Source of the DNA: Corythucha ciliata
Lineage: Eukaryota > Arthropoda > Insecta > Hemiptera > Tingidae
Reading direction: 5' to 3'
Length of the DNA: 64,000 nt
NCBI GenBank assembly: GCA_038030265.1
Contig: CM075939.1
Location: 42,327,253-42,391,252, forward strand
How positions within the stretch are numbered: the stretch's first letter is position 1; the number at the start of each line of letters is the position of its first letter. The translations under genes were made by a program, and so were the position numbers. The notes under the pieces are model-generated. The model saw nothing but the letters and a program-made list of their open reading frames with translations. It had not been told where the DNA came from and ran no database searches. Positions 22,801-37,600 of this stretch are shown here, piece by piece.

Positions 22801-25613
22801 CCCGCGTAACTTTTGATCCTTGGAAATTTTGGGGGCCGATTTGTTCAAATATTGAGTTGTGCAAACCATCCTCCCGAGAACCCGGCCTGTATGATCGGCT
22901 CCAGGTCCATTTCGCGTGCCTGGCTGTGCTGCTGGGTCTGAGTGTGCCCACTTCCTCCTTCAAGGGCCTTGGTTCTTGGATTTTGTTACGATCCCCCTGC
23001 CCCCTGTTGTTTCGAATTCCTCCTAGCATTCAGCATCGACGCGGTAGCATGAAGATGCTGTCAATCACAAAAAACTCGTTTTTTCTTTAAAATATTGTTC
23101 AAGAAGGCACACCCTTCCCTTAGTTCATTCACAGAATTTCAGTCAAGACAGCGTGACTATTCATTTTTTCAGCGTTGTACAGCAGGTTCTTTCATTTTTT
23201 TTAATGAGTCTCCGTTGGTGTTAATAATGTTTTGCACGCCCTCTGAAAATGAGAAACAGCCTTTTCTGTCTCTTTCCACCTCTTGAATGAGGCTAATTTC
23301 CTGATTATTACGTTTTTAAGAGGGTCTCATTCCACTTGGGGCTTGATTCTAGAATTTATTTTAAGGTTCGTTTACGTCACCCTGGCCCCCCTCTCCCCAA
23401 CCCGTTCCAGCGGTGTTTTTCAACTATTAGCATAATTTGAATGGAGAGGCATAAATGGTAAATTAAAAGTGAAAGTGTTTTGCGCTATCGTTTCCAGACA
23501 ATAAGATGTCCCTCCATCGTTTTCTACCTTCCAATCTATTCCCCAACTTTTCTTTATTGAAGTAATAAACTGAGATGAATGTTTATCTCAGCTTACAACG
23601 TTAATGTGTTCCTGTCTTTAGAAAAAAAGTAACTGAATGACACATTTTTCTTTACATGCTCAGAGGAAACTAATGAATCGGAGGATGGTATGTTTGAATT
23701 TGTCGAGCACGTTTTTTTTCTGATTGCCTCGTATTAATTTGAACAATTTTATTTATTGATAGCCTTGAAATTTTTTTCTTTCATTATCTATTTTTTCAAT
23801 GCCAATTTTAAAACATGCCTTATACAGAAATGCGTGTGATTTCAGGAAAAACGTACTGTCAGTGCTGTAAGAAAAAATGCACGGGAGAAGTGTTGAAAGT
23901 TCAAGACAAATATTTTCATATCGCTTGCTTCAAATGTTCAGGTAAGCCGTTAAAAAAAGTCCTTCATGGATGCTGCATTTTAAACAACAAAACAATGGCC
24001 CTCTGGCTTGCCTCTTTTTTGTTTCACCTCCCTTCACTACTAACTAAAGTGATGTTATCGAGTTCAATGAGGAAATGAAATCTAATTGAAGAGGAGGTCA
24101 GGGGTGTCTCCTATTTGGGGCTCTTTTTTTTGTAACTTTTAAAAATATTTCATCACAAAAAAATTGTTTCAGTATGCAAAATATCGCTAGCAAAAGGAGG
24201 ATTTTTCTGCAAGGACAACGCTTATTATTGCACGAGCGACTATCAAAAAAAATACGGCACGAAATGCGCGAGTTGTCAAAAATACGTCGAAGGGGAGGTG
24301 GTCACCGCTTTGGGCAACACGTACCATCAGGCTTGTTTCACTTGCGCCAATTGCAAGTTAGTTTTACCTTAAATTATTTTCTGCTTTAAATGGCACTAAC
24401 TCGTTTCATTTTTTTTAATTGCAGGCAAGCTTTTCCAAGTGGTGAGCGAGTCACCTATACTGGAAAGGTGGTGCTTTGTTCAAAATGTAGCAATTTACCT
24501 GAGGAGAATAACTCACTGTCGCACTCAGTTACGGGTAGGTGAAAATTCTCTACTATGAGGGAGTTACTTTCAACTTTTTTCTTTTTTATTTCATAATTTC
24601 CTTTCTCTCTAGAATGCAGTCATTGCTTTAAAGAGTTGAAAGAAGGTCAAGCGGTCATCGCTTTAGATCGTCAATGGCACGTGTATTGTTTTAAATGCTC
24701 CGAATGCTCCGTTCTACTTCACGGCGAGTATATGGGAAAGTAAGTTGAGCCCTTGAAAAAGTAACGAATCTTCCCAGTGACACAAATGTATTCCCATAGG
24801 GGCGGTCAACCGTATTGTGAAAAGTGCTATCAGAAAAGTTTTGGAGTCAAATGTGCCTACTGCAACAGGTTCATCGCCGGAAAAGTTTTACAGGTAAACA
24901 CTTGAGTTATTCCCTATTTTTAAACAATTTGAATGCTAAGCCGTGTCTTTTTTTCTCTGTCAAGGCTGGCGACAATCATCACTTTCATCCGACCTGCGCT
25001 CGATGTACCAAATGCGGCGATCCGTTCGGCGATGGCGAAGAAATGTATTTACAGGGGTCGGCGATTTGGCACCCAAGATGCGGCCCAGGGCCTCAGTCCG
25101 AACCGTTGGCCAACGGCCACTCGCATTCGGAAATCGATAGAATTAGTAATAGCGATATTCCGGTGAGTTAATTTTGTTTTTTCAAAAAAAAAAAACTACT
25201 TAACTACAAAAACCAGTTTGGTTTGTCGCCTTGTAACACTTTAAAACAAGCACTCGTGTGTGGTTTTTTTTCTCTTTCTCTCTTTACAGCTGTCCATTCA
25301 TTCGCGCGGCACAAGCTTAAACGGTTCTCTCTACGGCATTGATAGAAAGGTACTTAATTCCATTTCTTTATAGTTTTAATTCGATTTTAGTATGCCCGCC
25401 GCGTGACCCCCCCCCCTCCACACACACACTCCCAATCCGTCTACTAATAGTTCATCTGTCGTACGAACAACGTGACATGTATTACTACGTTGAAGAATTT
25501 TGCTGATACACCAAAAATGAGTGGAGGTTTGAACGGCTTGAATGAATACTAACAAGTGCTACCTAAACCACTGACAGACTTGCTTTCTCTTGCATAAAAT
25601 AGGGTCCAGTGTT

Positions 25614-25644
<31 letters not shown>

Positions 25645-28600
25645 CTCTTATTTGAAAGTGTAACTTCTTTCCCATTACACTTTTTTTTTCTTGTATTGCT
25701 CTCCAACAGCTGCGCTCTGTGTATGGATCGGAGGGGTGTGACATTTCCTGTAATTTTAGAAAATGATTTTTTCGTTGGAGTTCATTGTAAGGAGAGATGT
25801 CCTTCTACTATTAACCCGTGGTTTCTTTAACAAGAATTTATGGAACAATTCATTCAACGCCCGCTTTAAGCGCCGAATTTACCTCTATGGAGATTACATG
25901 AAAGCTCCACCCACCCATTTGACATTTTAGTCACTAATAAGCGTTTTTTCTCTATTTAAATTGAAATGAGCGCTTTTTCTCAACTTTAGTAGCAGGCATG
26001 CTCCAAAAACAGCGCATTATCAATTCGTGCCGCGCAAGGACCTCTAAAGAGACTGAGGGTTAGCTAATTTCCTCCATTTTAGTCGCTAAGTCACCTGCAG
26101 AAACCAATTTTAGCTGCGAATGAGAAAATTTGGCCACAAATAAGCATTTTTCTCAGTTTCATCCGTGAATTAGCGAATTTTTCACATTTTAGTCATGAGC
26201 GTTTTTTCTCAATTTTAGAGGCAAAGTTCCCTCCAGAAACTAAGAATTGGCGTTTTCTCAATTTTACAGCGTATGATCACTTTTGCTCAGTTTCAGTCGC
26301 GAATGAGCGCTTTTTTTTTTTTTTTTTTTGCTAATGGGCGTTTTATGCATAGTCCTGAATTAGGGGTTTCCCCTAATTTTCACCACATCTTTCTCAACTT
26401 AGCCCGCGAATTAGCTTTTTTCCTCAATTATGGAAGCCAACTAGCGTTTTCCAGATACTTTGAATTGACGTTTTCTTTATTTTAGCTAGGAATTAGCGCT
26501 GTTTATCAACTTATGGCCACGTACTTTCCCCGGGCATTGTACATTAGCACGCCTTCTCTATTAAACCAGCCCAAAAGGGCCCGCAGAAACTGGGCATTGC
26601 CACTTTTTTCTCAATTTCAGACGTAAACTAGCTTTCTCTAAGAACATCGCACGGACTCAATAATGCTACGCTCTGTAGTCGGGGGGGGGGGGGGCATCCA
26701 AAGCAAACAACAAGGCAAAACTGTCCATTATGAGCGCTCAAGACCTCATATGATGGCGTTTTAGTGGGAACCAGAAGAAATGGTCCTAAAAATCACACGC
26801 ATTTGATCGCTCGGCGGGGTTTTCCTCCAATAATTGCCTAATCGAATCCGAATTTCGGGCTGAAACAAATCACAACCCGCGAAAACACTCCACAGAAACT
26901 GCTGAGCCCCTGAAACGCTCTAGTATCGCAGAAATGAGCGAAATGGCCGTACAACCGGACACCAAGTCTCAATTTCACTATCCAACATCCATGAACATAA
27001 AACCTTTTTAAAGATTCCTCGTTTTTCCATCTTTAAGCTTTTCGGGGGGGGGGGGGTTCACCTCCATTTACCTCGGACCGCTACTGAAAATGTTGAAAAA
27101 TCGCTCATTCGCTGTGAAATTTGAGAAAACACTCAATCGCGGTTTCTGGAGGGTACTCGTAGCTAAAATTGCAACAACAAAAATACGCAAATTCGTGGTT
27201 TAATAGTTGAAAAATCGCTGATTTGTGGCTAAAATTGTGAAAAAATGCTAATTCACGGCAGAAGTTGAGAAATTCGCGGTGAGTGGCGGCAACATTCGCC
27301 AATAGAATTTAGGAAAACGGCTTATTCATAGCTTAAAATTGCCAATTCGCGGCTAAAATTATGAAACTCAGCGTGCTACTCTTAAACAGAGGTTTCTGAA
27401 CCTTTTGGTTACGGAATACACCGATTATTGGACCAGTAGCAGACAATGTCCATTGCCAAAAGCACGGCAATTCAGCGGGAGACAGCAAAAATAGGAGGTT
27501 CGCCCATACGACTACTAGCGTTTTTAATAGAGGTCTCAGGATCCCGGTGATTGAAGGGTTTTGAAGGAAGGAAATTAGTTTTTGATGGAGTGAAAACCCA
27601 CGAAACTGGAGTTTGAAAGAGCCAAAACTATGAAATTGTGTTTTTTGATTAAGCCAAATCCGCGAGTAGTTTAAGAGCGAAAATCCGTGAAACTTGGGTT
27701 TGTGAGAGCCGGATGACGAAATTTTGCTATTAAAATCCAAATCCGTGAATTTGCTTTTTAAAAGAGGCGCTTTAGTTTTTTGAACTAGCGAAATCTGCAA
27801 TTCTACAAATAGCTTAAGCCCTCGGGATTTTGTTTTTGAAAGATTGAATATACGAAAAATTAGCGTTTGAAGTAGCACAAATTCGTGGCATTAGTGCTTG
27901 AAGGAGCAAAATCCACGATATTGGTTACGAAAGAGCAAACATCACTGGCAAAATTGGGTTTGAAACAACCCAAAATCACGAAATTTGGTCTAAAACTGTG
28001 CATCTGTGGATTTCAAAAAAAGGGCCAAACCCACGAAATTGGGTTTGTGAAATAGCCGGCATATATGAGAAATTGTGGTCTAAATAAGCCAGATTCCCTT
28101 TGTTTTTGAAAAAGTGAAAATCCGAGATTTTTATCGCCCAAAATAACGAAACTTTGTTTTTCGTCCAAAATTTTGAGCAATTTTGTTTCAAGATGAACTA
28201 GCCCAGTCAATGAATGATTCTAGGTGGAAAGTCAAAACGTACAAACACCGACTGTGCCACGTTGTTTGGGACGCCTATTGGTATAACATACTAAAAGTCC
28301 TTGAACCTAGGTGTGGCGCAAGGGGTGAGAGGGAAGGGTCAAAGGTCCTTATTTACGGGTTTTTGCCTATATCTTAGTGGGGGTTGGTCTTTTAAAACAT
28401 GTATGCGAATACAAAATTAAAGCTCACAGAATTCTCTACTTTTTATTATCTTATGGTGTTTTGGCCATTTCAAACCGTTAGCAAGATAAACGTAGGTATA
28501 GAACAGTTAAATTAAGATTTGGCCCAGACACCCAAAAGAACAGGAAAACGTTTGGTGCGCACTGTTTGATACCCCTCCCCTAACATAGCATACAAAATTC

Positions 28601-31600
28601 CCTACGATTCTGCATCGGGTTAAGCAGCAGCTGTTGGTAAAAGTTTCATTTCGCGCGAGTTTTAACGCCAAAATTGTTCTAGAATAAAATTGAAGAGCCC
28701 AAAATTTTACACAAGACACTATCATACCACTCTTTTCCTCCCCTTCGTCTTCTGGTAGAAACAGGAGAATGAAACTAAAAGCTGACGTAAAATTGGCCGA
28801 AGTCTGGAGGCTGCAAAAACTGATAAATATTTGGTGCAATCTCTTTCGGACTCGCCTCCCTCCATTGTGTAAAAATTTCCCGAAGATTTCACGTCGGGTG
28901 TTGCCACTGCTTGAGCTGAAGTTTGGACTTGAGGGTAATTTTGTTCGTTTTACTGAAATATCTCCAAAACCATCAGTACTGACTAATCATTCTATTAGGC
29001 TCAATTTGAAGGCCACAAAAAAGCCACTTCAAGGTCCCATGCACGTTTTTCCTCAATCGTATGGTATAGCGGGAGCCGCGTGAACAACGATGCAAAATTG
29101 AACAGGCGTGCCTAACTTTTCCAATGTCAAGACGATTTCATCGAAATCCGGGATGCTTATTAAAAAAATAGTAGGAGGGATTCTAAACGCATCCATCTGA
29201 AGAACGTTTAGCAAAAATGGGCGCCTTACGTTATGAACTTATTCTACCAAATTTTCGATGGATAGTTAGCGAAAATATAAAGAACGCTGTTTACCGCAAC
29301 TTTAAACCTCTGTTGAAAAGGCTTATGATGATTTGTGCCGTTGGATGCGACCGTTTCCCAATGGAAAAAGTGTCCTCTTTTAGGATTTGTCGTCAAAATT
29401 GCCATAATAACGTCTGGAAGGAGAGATATTTTAGTTTTACTTAAAAGAAGAGGAGTCTCTGCCAAAAAATAATGAACGTATACTCAAAAGCGGTATTTTT
29501 CAGTGGGCAATTAGGCATCAGCTAAAGCTGTACTCCGAGTCACTTGTTTTTGAGTCCACACTAGACCCCATCTCAGACCTCCACTGGTCTTTCTACAGTA
29601 GGTAATTCATGTTTCCACATTTTTCTCCTGGAGAGTTATGTCTCCCCTTTTGGTCGCACATGGCAAGTTCTAAAGGAAATTCAATTCTCTAGAACTTAGT
29701 TTTCGGTGGAATTAAGATGTGAGACGATAGTAACAAAAGTTTGCCATGAAATGTGTTGCAAAAAAGTTGGTTTTCGAAAATCACTTGTTCCGAGCCCATA
29801 CTTATATCTTACTAACGGTTACAGACTGTAAAAACCCATAGGAATAAAATGTGTATGAAATTGTGTGAGCTGTACTTTTGTATACGTATACATCTTGTAA
29901 AAAACCAATCCCTTCCGAAATATTGTCCTAAAACCAAAATGAGAGACCTTTGCCCCTCCCTCTCCACCCTTTGCGCCATCACTAGGGCCAAGGACTTTTA
30001 ATAGGTCATACCTCTAGGCACACCAAACAACGTACCGCAGTTAGATTTTGTACGTTTTGACCTTCCGTCTAGACCCCCATTTTTGGCATTCATTGACTAC
30101 ACTAAACGTGTGAAATGTGTTGGGAGTTGGAAATAACAGAAGTTACGATGAGCGGAGACCGAAAAGTAGGTCCTCCCTCTGACACCAGAAAAATGAGCCC
30201 GGACGCTCCATAAAGAAGGACGTGTGGTCACCTTATTCCCGGGGCTATAACTAGGAATTTTCTCTGTGGTGGTGGGAGGAGGGGAGCTTGATTGTGGAGC
30301 CACTGGATGGGAGGGAGACAGCCCGGTGACACACCATCTCTCTCCCTTTGGATCGTGTTAGCACGTTTTTCGGGCAGGTATTCTTGAAAACAGGCCCCTC
30401 CCCCCCCCCCACAACTACTCGTAAGCCACCGGTCGATGAAGCTCGGGGCAACTGAATTCTACAAGTTAGAGGAGATGAACAGCCGTGAATTGCAACTTTC
30501 GTGTCAAATTGGGGAAGCATCGGCCATTTCTTCATAAAACCTTTCGGTCCACTCACCCGGCTTGGGCCAAGGTCTCAGAAGTACTTCATCTCCCTACGAG
30601 AAACATGGATGTAAAACCAATAGCACAGTCCCCATTTCTCGAAAGACTGGGGAAATGATTTGTCCTTGCCCCTTCGTTATTGGGGTAAGAATACCCCATG
30701 GGATCATAAATAGCTGCAAAATTACTTATACCGAGCTCCGGTGATTATAGCCGGTAATTTTTGTTTTCATTGATAAATAGCCACGAAATGGCAAGTTTCT
30801 GAGAACAATCAGCAGGGAAATAGCAAGGTTGGGAAATGAAAGGCCGCAAAATTGCGTGTTCGGGAGAAAAGTAACCACGTTACGTGACGTCGATGGCTAG
30901 AACTGCGGATTGCAACCACTTAAACCCCCATTTTACGGATTTGACACTAGAAGAAATCCTCATTTTGAGGATCTGTCTCTCACAGAGCCCAATTTCACGG
31001 ATTGAACTCTCCCTAAAAGCCAATTTTGCGTGTTCGACCCGTTCAAAAATCCAATTTCACAAGTTCGGGGTCTTCAAAACAGCAATGTTGTGGGTTGAGC
31101 TCTTTTTAAGTCCTACTTTGGCGTAAGGGAAATAGCCTGTTTCACGAATGTTTCAAGTTTCCAGGGAGAGAACTTGTGCCACTCTATTATTGGGAGTGTT
31201 TCAACTGTTCGACACCCTATCGAACTGTTGAGGTTTGAAACCTGTTCGACACGCTCTCATTTTCAACTGTTCGACAAGAATTTTTGTCGAACAGTTGAAA
31301 ATGAGCCGATTTTTCAACTGTTCGACAGAAGAAGTCGATAACTTGGATTGTGGGTGTCCCACAAGGGAACGCGTCGCTACCACACGTGCCTGTTTGTCGA
31401 ACAGGTGAAAACGAGGCGATATTGCAAGTGTTCGATGTTTCAACTGTTCGACAGAAGAACCCGATAACACATGCAGAGGTGAGCACAGGGGCGCAAGTAG
31501 CAAAATATTTTAGGGGTGTGAGAGTTAATTTTACCACCTGGCTGCTACAGTTAATAGCGAGGGGGGAGTGGAAAATTGTAGCAGCCAGGGGGTAAAATGA

Positions 31601-34600
31601 AATATCACTCCTTTAAAATATTGTGCTACTTGCGCCCCTGTGCTCACCTCTGCATGCGTTATCGGGTTTTCCTGTCGAACATTTGCAATATCACCTCGTT
31701 TTCACCCGTTCGACAAACTGGCACGTGTGGTAGCGACGCGTTCCCTTGTGGGATACCCACAAAATCCACTTCTGCATGCGTTATCGGCTTCTTCTGTCGG
31801 ATAGTTGAAAATGTCGAACAGCTGAAATATCGTCTCATTTTCAACTGTTCGACAAAAACAGTTGAAAGCCGCCCTAAGTGACGAGCTTGGCATTTAGGTA
31901 GTTGATATGTTGGTGAGGGGGGGGGATGTTGTGCGAGTGTTGTCATCATTGAGTGTGTGAACTCGGTGAATCCGTGTCCTCTCTGGAGCCTCTCTGGTTT
32001 ATTTTTTCGGGAATCGGGGGGTTCCTTTCTACTTGTTTCGGAGGCATTGTGGTGCCAGGCTACATGATTTATTTCTTTTTTAATTGAGCAAACAAAGACA
32101 ATGATTTCCGAAGGAATTTCTCAACTTTATGCGTTTAGCCAAAAAGGGAGATGGTCTAGCTATGCACGTTGAATGACAATAAATGCTTGAACGAAAAAAA
32201 AAAAGAGACAGTGGAATACAAATTAAGAACGCCTACCCGTTGTTTCTTATTAAAATTACGTTTTTGTCAACAGCGAGCAGGCAGTCCAGGACTTCTATTG
32301 AGAGAGTACAAACGCGACTATCCAGACATCAGCCGGATTTACACCTACAGTTATTTGACCGAACAACCGACTCAGGGCTATTTGAGAAAGCCCATCGATC
32401 CTTACGACAAACCTCCAACTTCGCCTCATTTCCACCGACCTCAACGTAAATTTCACAATTTTCGCCTTGATCTTTCGTGTTCGAGCTAATTTTCCACACC
32501 CAACACCGTCGTACACAGGAAGTGGAGGTAGCAGCCTTAGAGGCAGTGGCAAGTGGTCGCGAACTGGAGCCATGATCGGTCTCGTCGAGTCGTTGACTCG
32601 TGACCGCCCCAAATCTCCCCATATGAACAACGAGGAGCCCATCGAATTGGCTCATTTCCCCGACGCTCATCCGCCGAAACCGAACGACAAGGCGAAAATC
32701 GAACGAGATGATTTTCCAGCGCCGCCCTATCCTTACACGGATCCAGGTAAGTTTTAAAAGAAACAAACCACACAAAAAAAGTAGAAGAAGAAGCCTTTTA
32801 CTCGTATTAATTTGGGTTTCTCTAAAAGAACAGTTTATCTTCCAGATAAAAAATCACTTGAAATTAAGATAAACCTCTTGGAGGAAGCTCTAAATTACAT
32901 CAAATCGACCTCGAGCTCTCTTTACAGTTTACGTGCTCCCTGCGTAACTTCCCTCTTCTTCTTCTTTTAATATCAATGAACTGGACAATTTTTTCGCGGT
33001 TCAACCGGAGTTTTATTTACAAACAAACCCTATTTGGAATTCGTGGGTGGTGAGGGGAGGTTGGTGGTTATCTTCATTCAAACTTAAATACCTCTAGTAA
33101 CACATGGCTTTGGACGGTAAGAGGCGTAACACCGCCAGTCCTTTTTATCTGGCAGCTGAACAAACTTTGAACGTTATTTCATTTCATGTCACCGCGGCTT
33201 CTATTGTTTTAATTGGTTCGGGATGTTTCCTTAATTTCATATTCCTCCGCATATTTATGTTATTTAACCATCTTCTGCATTTTTAATGTTTGTTCTGGGT
33301 TTTAGAACGAAGACGAAGATGGTCTGATTCATACAAAGGTGTCGTTGACTCCGAGGAGGACGAGGATGAACCCGATGGTGAAGCTAAAGTCACTAAAGCC
33401 AAAGTTAACAACGTGGACGCTAAGCTTAAGGTGACAATTTAATTACCTTTTAATTTATTTAATCGTTACGATTCTTAACGCCTTTATTTGTTTGTCTCTA
33501 GAAAGAGGAAGCCGAGCTGTCAAAATTAAGCTCCGGCATGGGACGAGTATTTCTGGCTAGCCTCAAAGAACGCGAGCGTGTCATGAGACAAAGAAAATTA
33601 GACCCAAGGAACGCGTCACGCTCTCCTTCAGCAGCGTCCCAGCCTTCACTCGGTCTCCGCTACCAAAGCCCTATCAATGCTTGTAAGTTTAACTTTATCT
33701 CTCTCACTTTTAGGGGGGTAAACAGGGGCTTTTTTTCACTTGAGAAAGAAGCCTTTTTCTCATATTTCTCCCTCATCAAAACAACAACAAAAAAAAAGAA
33801 ACCAAAATTTGTGTAGCTCCATCGAGAAATTTGGACGCCCCGCGACCATGGGAAGATGAAGAAACGTTAGATAGATGTTCAAGTTATAGATCGTCAGTTG
33901 GCAGGTCGATACCCACCATTCCCACTTATAATGGTAAATTTTTTCTGAACAAACAAAAATCTTCTTTTTAAACTACCGAAAGGGAGAGGGGTAATAACTT
34001 TTTTAATGAATCCTGCGCTTCATGAAAATTAATTTTTTAACTTGATATCGGATCAAAATCGGGTACATGGTGGTCAAATCCTCAATGTAAGTTTCAGGTG
34101 TCTGCATGCATCTAAGCTCCTATTACGCTTTTTTTTCTATCTCAGTTCGCATGAACGTTAACTTATGTGTCGCATGATTTTTTTTTTGTTTTTTTGATTG
34201 GTTTAAACTTAGAATCCTTTAACCTGTTCATATTGCCCAACATTGATGGGCAGACGTTGTTTACGCGGTGAGTTCTCGATCCCTTCTAGATAAGAGAGAT
34301 AAAGGTGGGACGTTGCCACCCCCGTAGATACCACCGAGAAGTTCAAATTGTACGGGGTCGCCACATTTTGTTTCGTCAACGCTCACAAAAAAAAAAAAAA
34401 ATCCCAGACTTCGCACATTAAAAAACCTTATTCCGCCAGTTTCTGCTGCTGGAAAACCAATTTGCCGATTTTTCTTCGCCAAAAAACCATTTTCGCCGGT
34501 TTCACTCCACCCAAAAAACCATTTTCGCAGGTTGGGATCACAAAATCATCAAGTTCGTCGATTTGTGTCACTAATAACCCAATTTCACATTTCGCAGTTT

Positions 34601-37600
34601 CATTACTGAAAAACCATTGTCCACGGTTTGCCTCATTCAAAACTCTATTTCGCTGAGACGCACACTAAAATAACACAATGTTGCCTAAACTAGGAGACAT
34701 GTTCTTAAGTGAAGCTCCCCTCCCCCTCTAGATCAAGGGCTTGCTACGCCTCTGGCCAACTGAGGTAGGAGATTGAAGCTTGGGCCAGTGGCATTGAACT
34801 CTGAGGAGATGTTGGGCTTAACCTGGTTGCCGGCACCAGGACTCGATATTGATAAAATGGGATTGTCGACTGAGAAAATTAGGCCACCCCTCGACAGGAT
34901 TCGATCGCAGTGCTCGATTCTCTTTGCCTTTTGTGAAGACTTCCTTTGGCCTCCCTTTCGCGTCCCTCACAGGAATGGGTGTGGGGATTTTAGGTTTCAA
35001 TGGTTTTGTTGCAAAATGTTCAATTCAGCCCACGATTCGAATTCGAATCCACAAAGTTACTTTAGGTCCCAACTGGGCGTCTAAAATTGAGGAAGCGCGC
35101 CAACGTGCGAGTGAAAATTGAGAAAAAGCGCTAAATTTGAGGTTAGCCAAATAGGAAAAGCCCTAATTCTCGACTAAAATTAAGAAAAAACGCTAATTAA
35201 TGGATAACCACGAGAAGAAAAAAAACGCTAAATTTGCGGCCAAACTTACTAAAAAGCGCTAATTCGCGGATAAAATTAAGAAAAAAGCACTAATTCGAGG
35301 CCAAAATTTAGGGAAAGTGCTAATTCGCGGATAAATTGTCAAACGACATGTCGCGGCTAAAATTAAGGAAAACGTTAGCTGAATGTGAAAAGTAGAGAAA
35401 AAGCGCTAATTCCCAACTAGAATTTGGAAATAGTGCCAATTCGTGGATTGAATTTACAAAACGCCATTTCGCGGTTCCCGGAGGCAACTTCGTGGTTAAA
35501 ACTGAGAAAAGGAGTTTAATTCGTGGTGGAATGTGAAAAACTCGGTAATTTGAGGCCCAAATTGTGAAAAAGTGCTAATCCCTGCTTAAAATTATGAAAA
35601 AAGTGCTAATTTCTGCTTAAAATTGTGAAAATAGCGCTAATTCGCGGCTAGAATCTATAAAACGCCATTTTGCTGTTCGTGGTGTCAACTTCGTGGCTAA
35701 AACTGATGAAAAGTGCCAATTCATGGTGGAATGTGAAAAACTCGCCGTTAATTTGAGGCTCAAGTTGTGAAAAAGTGCTAATTCGCGGATAGAATTGTGA
35801 AAAAGTGCCATTATTAATTTGTCATTGTTTCTTATTCTTTCTTTGGTTCTCAAAAATCGTAATCTGGGGCTAAATCATAGAGATTATGTGGGGCTAAATA
35901 GGCAGGTTCTTTGCCAAATTCGTTACCATGACTACTACGACAGTTAGATCAAGCAGGGGACACAATGGGGCATTGGCGTAGTTGGTTCAAGACCAAAGGT
36001 TGGGCAGCTTTTCGTGTTCGACGTCCCAATCACTTTAAAAGAACATTACCCCCCTCTTCTGTGACCCTAATAATTTGGTCTCAGGGAGCTATAAATCCTC
36101 AAACTTGGTTTCTGAATGTTCTTGAACCACGAAATTTGGTGGGTTGAAGTAATCAAATCCACGAAATTGATTTTTTTTTTTTTTTTTTTTTCTTCAGTGA
36201 GCTTTCGCTCAAAATTACTTTTAGAATGGGTCAACAGCACGAAATTCTGCTTTTAGTGCTGTGATATCCACTTTTTTTTCTTTTTTTTAGGGAGAGAGAG
36301 AGAGAGAGAGCAAGCACCACGAAATTGATTTATCGATGCGCCAACACTGTGAAAATGTGTTTTATTAGGGAGCCAACCCTGCGAAATCGCTTTCTGAAGA
36401 GCCAAATTCACATAATTTAGTTTTACATAAGAATTGTAAGAGCCGCAATCCTGCGATTTTTTTAATTTCACACTGCGAAATTGGGTTTTTACGAATCAGC
36501 CGTGGACATTGTGATTTCTCTGGTAGACAGGCCGGTCGGATCATGTCATTTCACAAGCGTATTGTCACGCGGCTTGAGTCAGACACCGGTGACAGTGAAA
36601 CTGCTGACTTCATCGCTCTTTACCTGACAATTGCTAAGCGAACGTGGAGAAATACACGTGATGAAGAGGAGGCCCCTGGCCGAGCTTTGTGAAGATCGTC
36701 GGTTTTAGGGTTTTTGGAAGAGCCAAATCCGCGAAATTTGTTCCTTTTTTGAATAGGCAGGCCCATGAAATTGGTTTCTTGAAGGTGGAAACCCCACCAA
36801 ATTGGTATATTGTCGACCCAAACCCTCAAAATTAACCTTTTATAGCTAGCTAAGCGCATTTCTTTTCTAGAGACCAAACCCAGCGAAATTAGTTTTTCAG
36901 TAACTGAACCTCGCGAAATTGGTTTATAGATGAGCCAAACCTGGGAAATTGGTTTTATCAATTGCGTAATCTACGAGAATAGCTTTTCAATAGCCCCCCC
37001 CCCCATTGTTTTTTAGAGTGACCCAACTCCGCGCATTTCGTTTTCTATAGACGAGAATGGGTTGAAGAGCCAAGAACTCGTGAAATTTGTTATTATTTGA
37101 TGTCAAACCCGCGATAGTGAGGTTTTCAACGACTAAAGCCCGCGAAATTCTCTTTTTGAACGAGCCAAGTCCGTGAAATTCGTTTTTGAGCGAGCCAAAC
37201 CGGCGAAATTGAAATCTTTACAAAACCAAACCTGCGAAATTTGTCTTCCCATGTGCGCCATCTCGGGGAATTAAGTTTAAATTGAGTATTGAGAGCTGGA
37301 ACCCGCGAGAGTGGTTTTCTCTTGAGCTAAGATCGCAAATTATGTGGATTTGGCTATGAAAGGAATCAATTCCGTCGGTGTGACTCTTTTAAACCACAAG
37401 TTTAGCGGAATCGGCACTTACAGGGCACAAAAAAACGATTCCGCTGTTTTAGATCTTCCAAAAACCAAATTTCGTCGGATTCGTTCCCGGAAAAAGTTAA
37501 CTTCACGGATTTTACGCCCTTAAAAATTACATTTTTTTAGAGTAACTGTAAATTAGAGAAAGTTGTATTTTGTCCCTTATACCTCCCTCCCCCCCCCCCC

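Noticed and set aside
31350..31949. Overlapping frames of 80-106 residues in the palindrome
   Set aside because: Left and right frames are mirror translations of the same inverted sequence, with no domain or codon bias.
32846..32943. Possible extra abLIM exon (EIKINLLEEALNYIKSTS)
   Set aside because: It has an acceptor and is open, but its only good donor leaves phase 0, which does not fit the phase-1 acceptor of the next certain exon. The 32746-33306 join works without it.
33098..33115. Short exon between TCTAG and GGTAAG
   Set aside because: Only about 18 bp, phase awkward, no family similarity. Direct joining of the neighbours gives the conserved ERRRRWSDSYKGV.
34213..34268. Candidate cassette exon (ESFNLFILPNIDGQTLF)
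   Set aside because: Enters in phase 1 but leaves in phase 2, so it would break the downstream frame. No support in known abLIM structure.
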